Assembly (NCBI GenBank): GCA_023145955.1
Contig: JAGLDA010000084.1
Span: 1 to 14,390 of the forward strand
Origin: Bacteroidales bacterium
GTDB taxonomy: Bacteria; Bacteroidota; Bacteroidia; Bacteroidales; UBA1556
DNA length: 14,390 nucleotides
Direction of reading: 5' to 3'
How positions within the stretch are numbered: position 1 is the stretch's first letter; each line of letters starts with the position of its first letter. The notes under the pieces were generated by a model, which saw only the letters and a list, made by a program, of their open reading frames with translations, was not told the DNA's origin and ran no database searches. Shown here piece by piece: positions 14,140 to 14,390 of the stretch. Both the position numbers and the translations under genes were made by a program.

Positions 14140-14390
14140 AAGGAAAAGATAGACACTAGATTATGGGATTCTGTAGCATTAAAGGAGGCAATAATTAATG
14201 CAATTATTCACAATGATTACTCAAGATAAATCCCTCCTAAGTTTGAGATATTTCCTGATAGAATAGAAATCACTTCGTATGGAAGGCTGTTTGGAGGTAT
14301 GAATGAGGAAGACTTCTTTGGAGGCTATCGTTACCAAGGAATAAAGAAATAATGCGTATCTATCATGATTTGAATATGGTAGAACAATTA
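14140..14390 (+). pseudogene. Decayed fragment of an AlbA_2/HATPase-type ATP-binding (putative transcriptional regulator) gene
   Basis: In frame from about 14140 the translation reads KEKIDTRLWDSVALKEAIIN, then AIIHNDYS, then a TAA at 14227-14229. The same frame continues after it as IPPKFEIFPDRIEITSYGRL and GGMNEEDFF, reaching a second stop at 14350-14352. The next expected segment appears one frame over: PRNKEIMRIYHDLNMVEQL from 14334 to the window end. These blocks, in this order, are the HATPase_c_4 part (the NA-x-x-H-x-DY motif, then DRIEI) of proteins annotated as ATP-binding, RNA-binding or RecG-like with an N-terminal AlbA_2 domain. The N-terminal domain is missing: an in-frame stop lies at 14122-14124 and nothing recognisable precedes it. 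So the gene is 5'-truncated with at least one nonsense codon and one frameshift. The 3' end is outside the window. Confidence 0.8.

Noticed and set aside
14146..14160. GATAGACACTAG as another copy of the TAAACATTAA-type operator element
   Set aside because: It lies in the decayed ATP-binding gene and encodes the family's IDTR segment, so the likeness is explained by coding sequence.
12965..14390. Fic plus ATP-binding protein as an intact two-gene defence system
   Set aside because: The second gene is truncated and frameshifted, so no working pair is present in this window.

Overview
The window is AT-rich chromosomal DNA from a member of the Bacteroidetes, most likely a flavobacterium-like marine or aquatic lineage. 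The evidence is two proteins with type IX secretion (T9SS) C-terminal sorting domains (one type B, one type A), lipoproteins with Bacteroidetes-style signal peptides, a SurA/PpiC-MoxR gene order common in that phylum, TAnnTTTG promoter boxes and few Shine-Dalgarno sites. Genus cannot be given from sequence alone.

Layout. Positions 1-4723 (+) hold an envelope-biogenesis cluster: the 3' part of a multi-parvulin PpiC-type prolyl isomerase, a lipoprotein that looks like a SurA/PpiC relative without a catalytic parvulin domain, a SurA-like periplasmic chaperone with two parvulin domains, and a MoxR-type AAA+ ATPase. A strong bidirectional hairpin (4744-4780) separates it from a convergent pair on the minus strand: an 862-aa type B T9SS cargo protein with a P-domain (4797-7385) and, upstream of it, a small exported protein of unknown function (7413-7829). 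Then come a YyaL/DUF255-type thioredoxin-fold lipoprotein (8098-10218, +), a convergent lipoprotein with a low-complexity linker (10288-10848, -), and a LamG-like type A T9SS cargo protein (11027-12559, +) that ends at another strong hairpin (12595-12635).

Right of that hairpin the character changes. A 3'-terminal tRNA fragment on the minus strand (about 12645-12666), broken at the T-arm, looks like the attachment-site scar of an integrated element. To its right lie about 300 bp of non-coding, repeat-rich DNA with an imperfect tandem duplication of about 70 bp carrying inverted TTAATGTTTA/TAAACATTAA elements. Next is a class II Fic protein with a C-terminal winged-helix-like region (12965-14092), and then a decayed piece of an AlbA_2/HATPase-type ATP-binding protein gene running off the window. 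I read 12667 to the end as the left edge of an accessory island, with the intact tRNA expected beyond the right edge of the window.

Functionally, the left and middle parts concern folding, sorting and display of exported proteins: periplasmic foldases, T9SS cargo and surface lipoproteins. The right end is a regulatory/toxin-like accessory module. The best candidate for something undescribed is the Fic gene with its own DNA-binding-like tail, sitting just downstream of the palindromic tandem duplication next to a tRNA scar. I see no intact novel multi-gene system.
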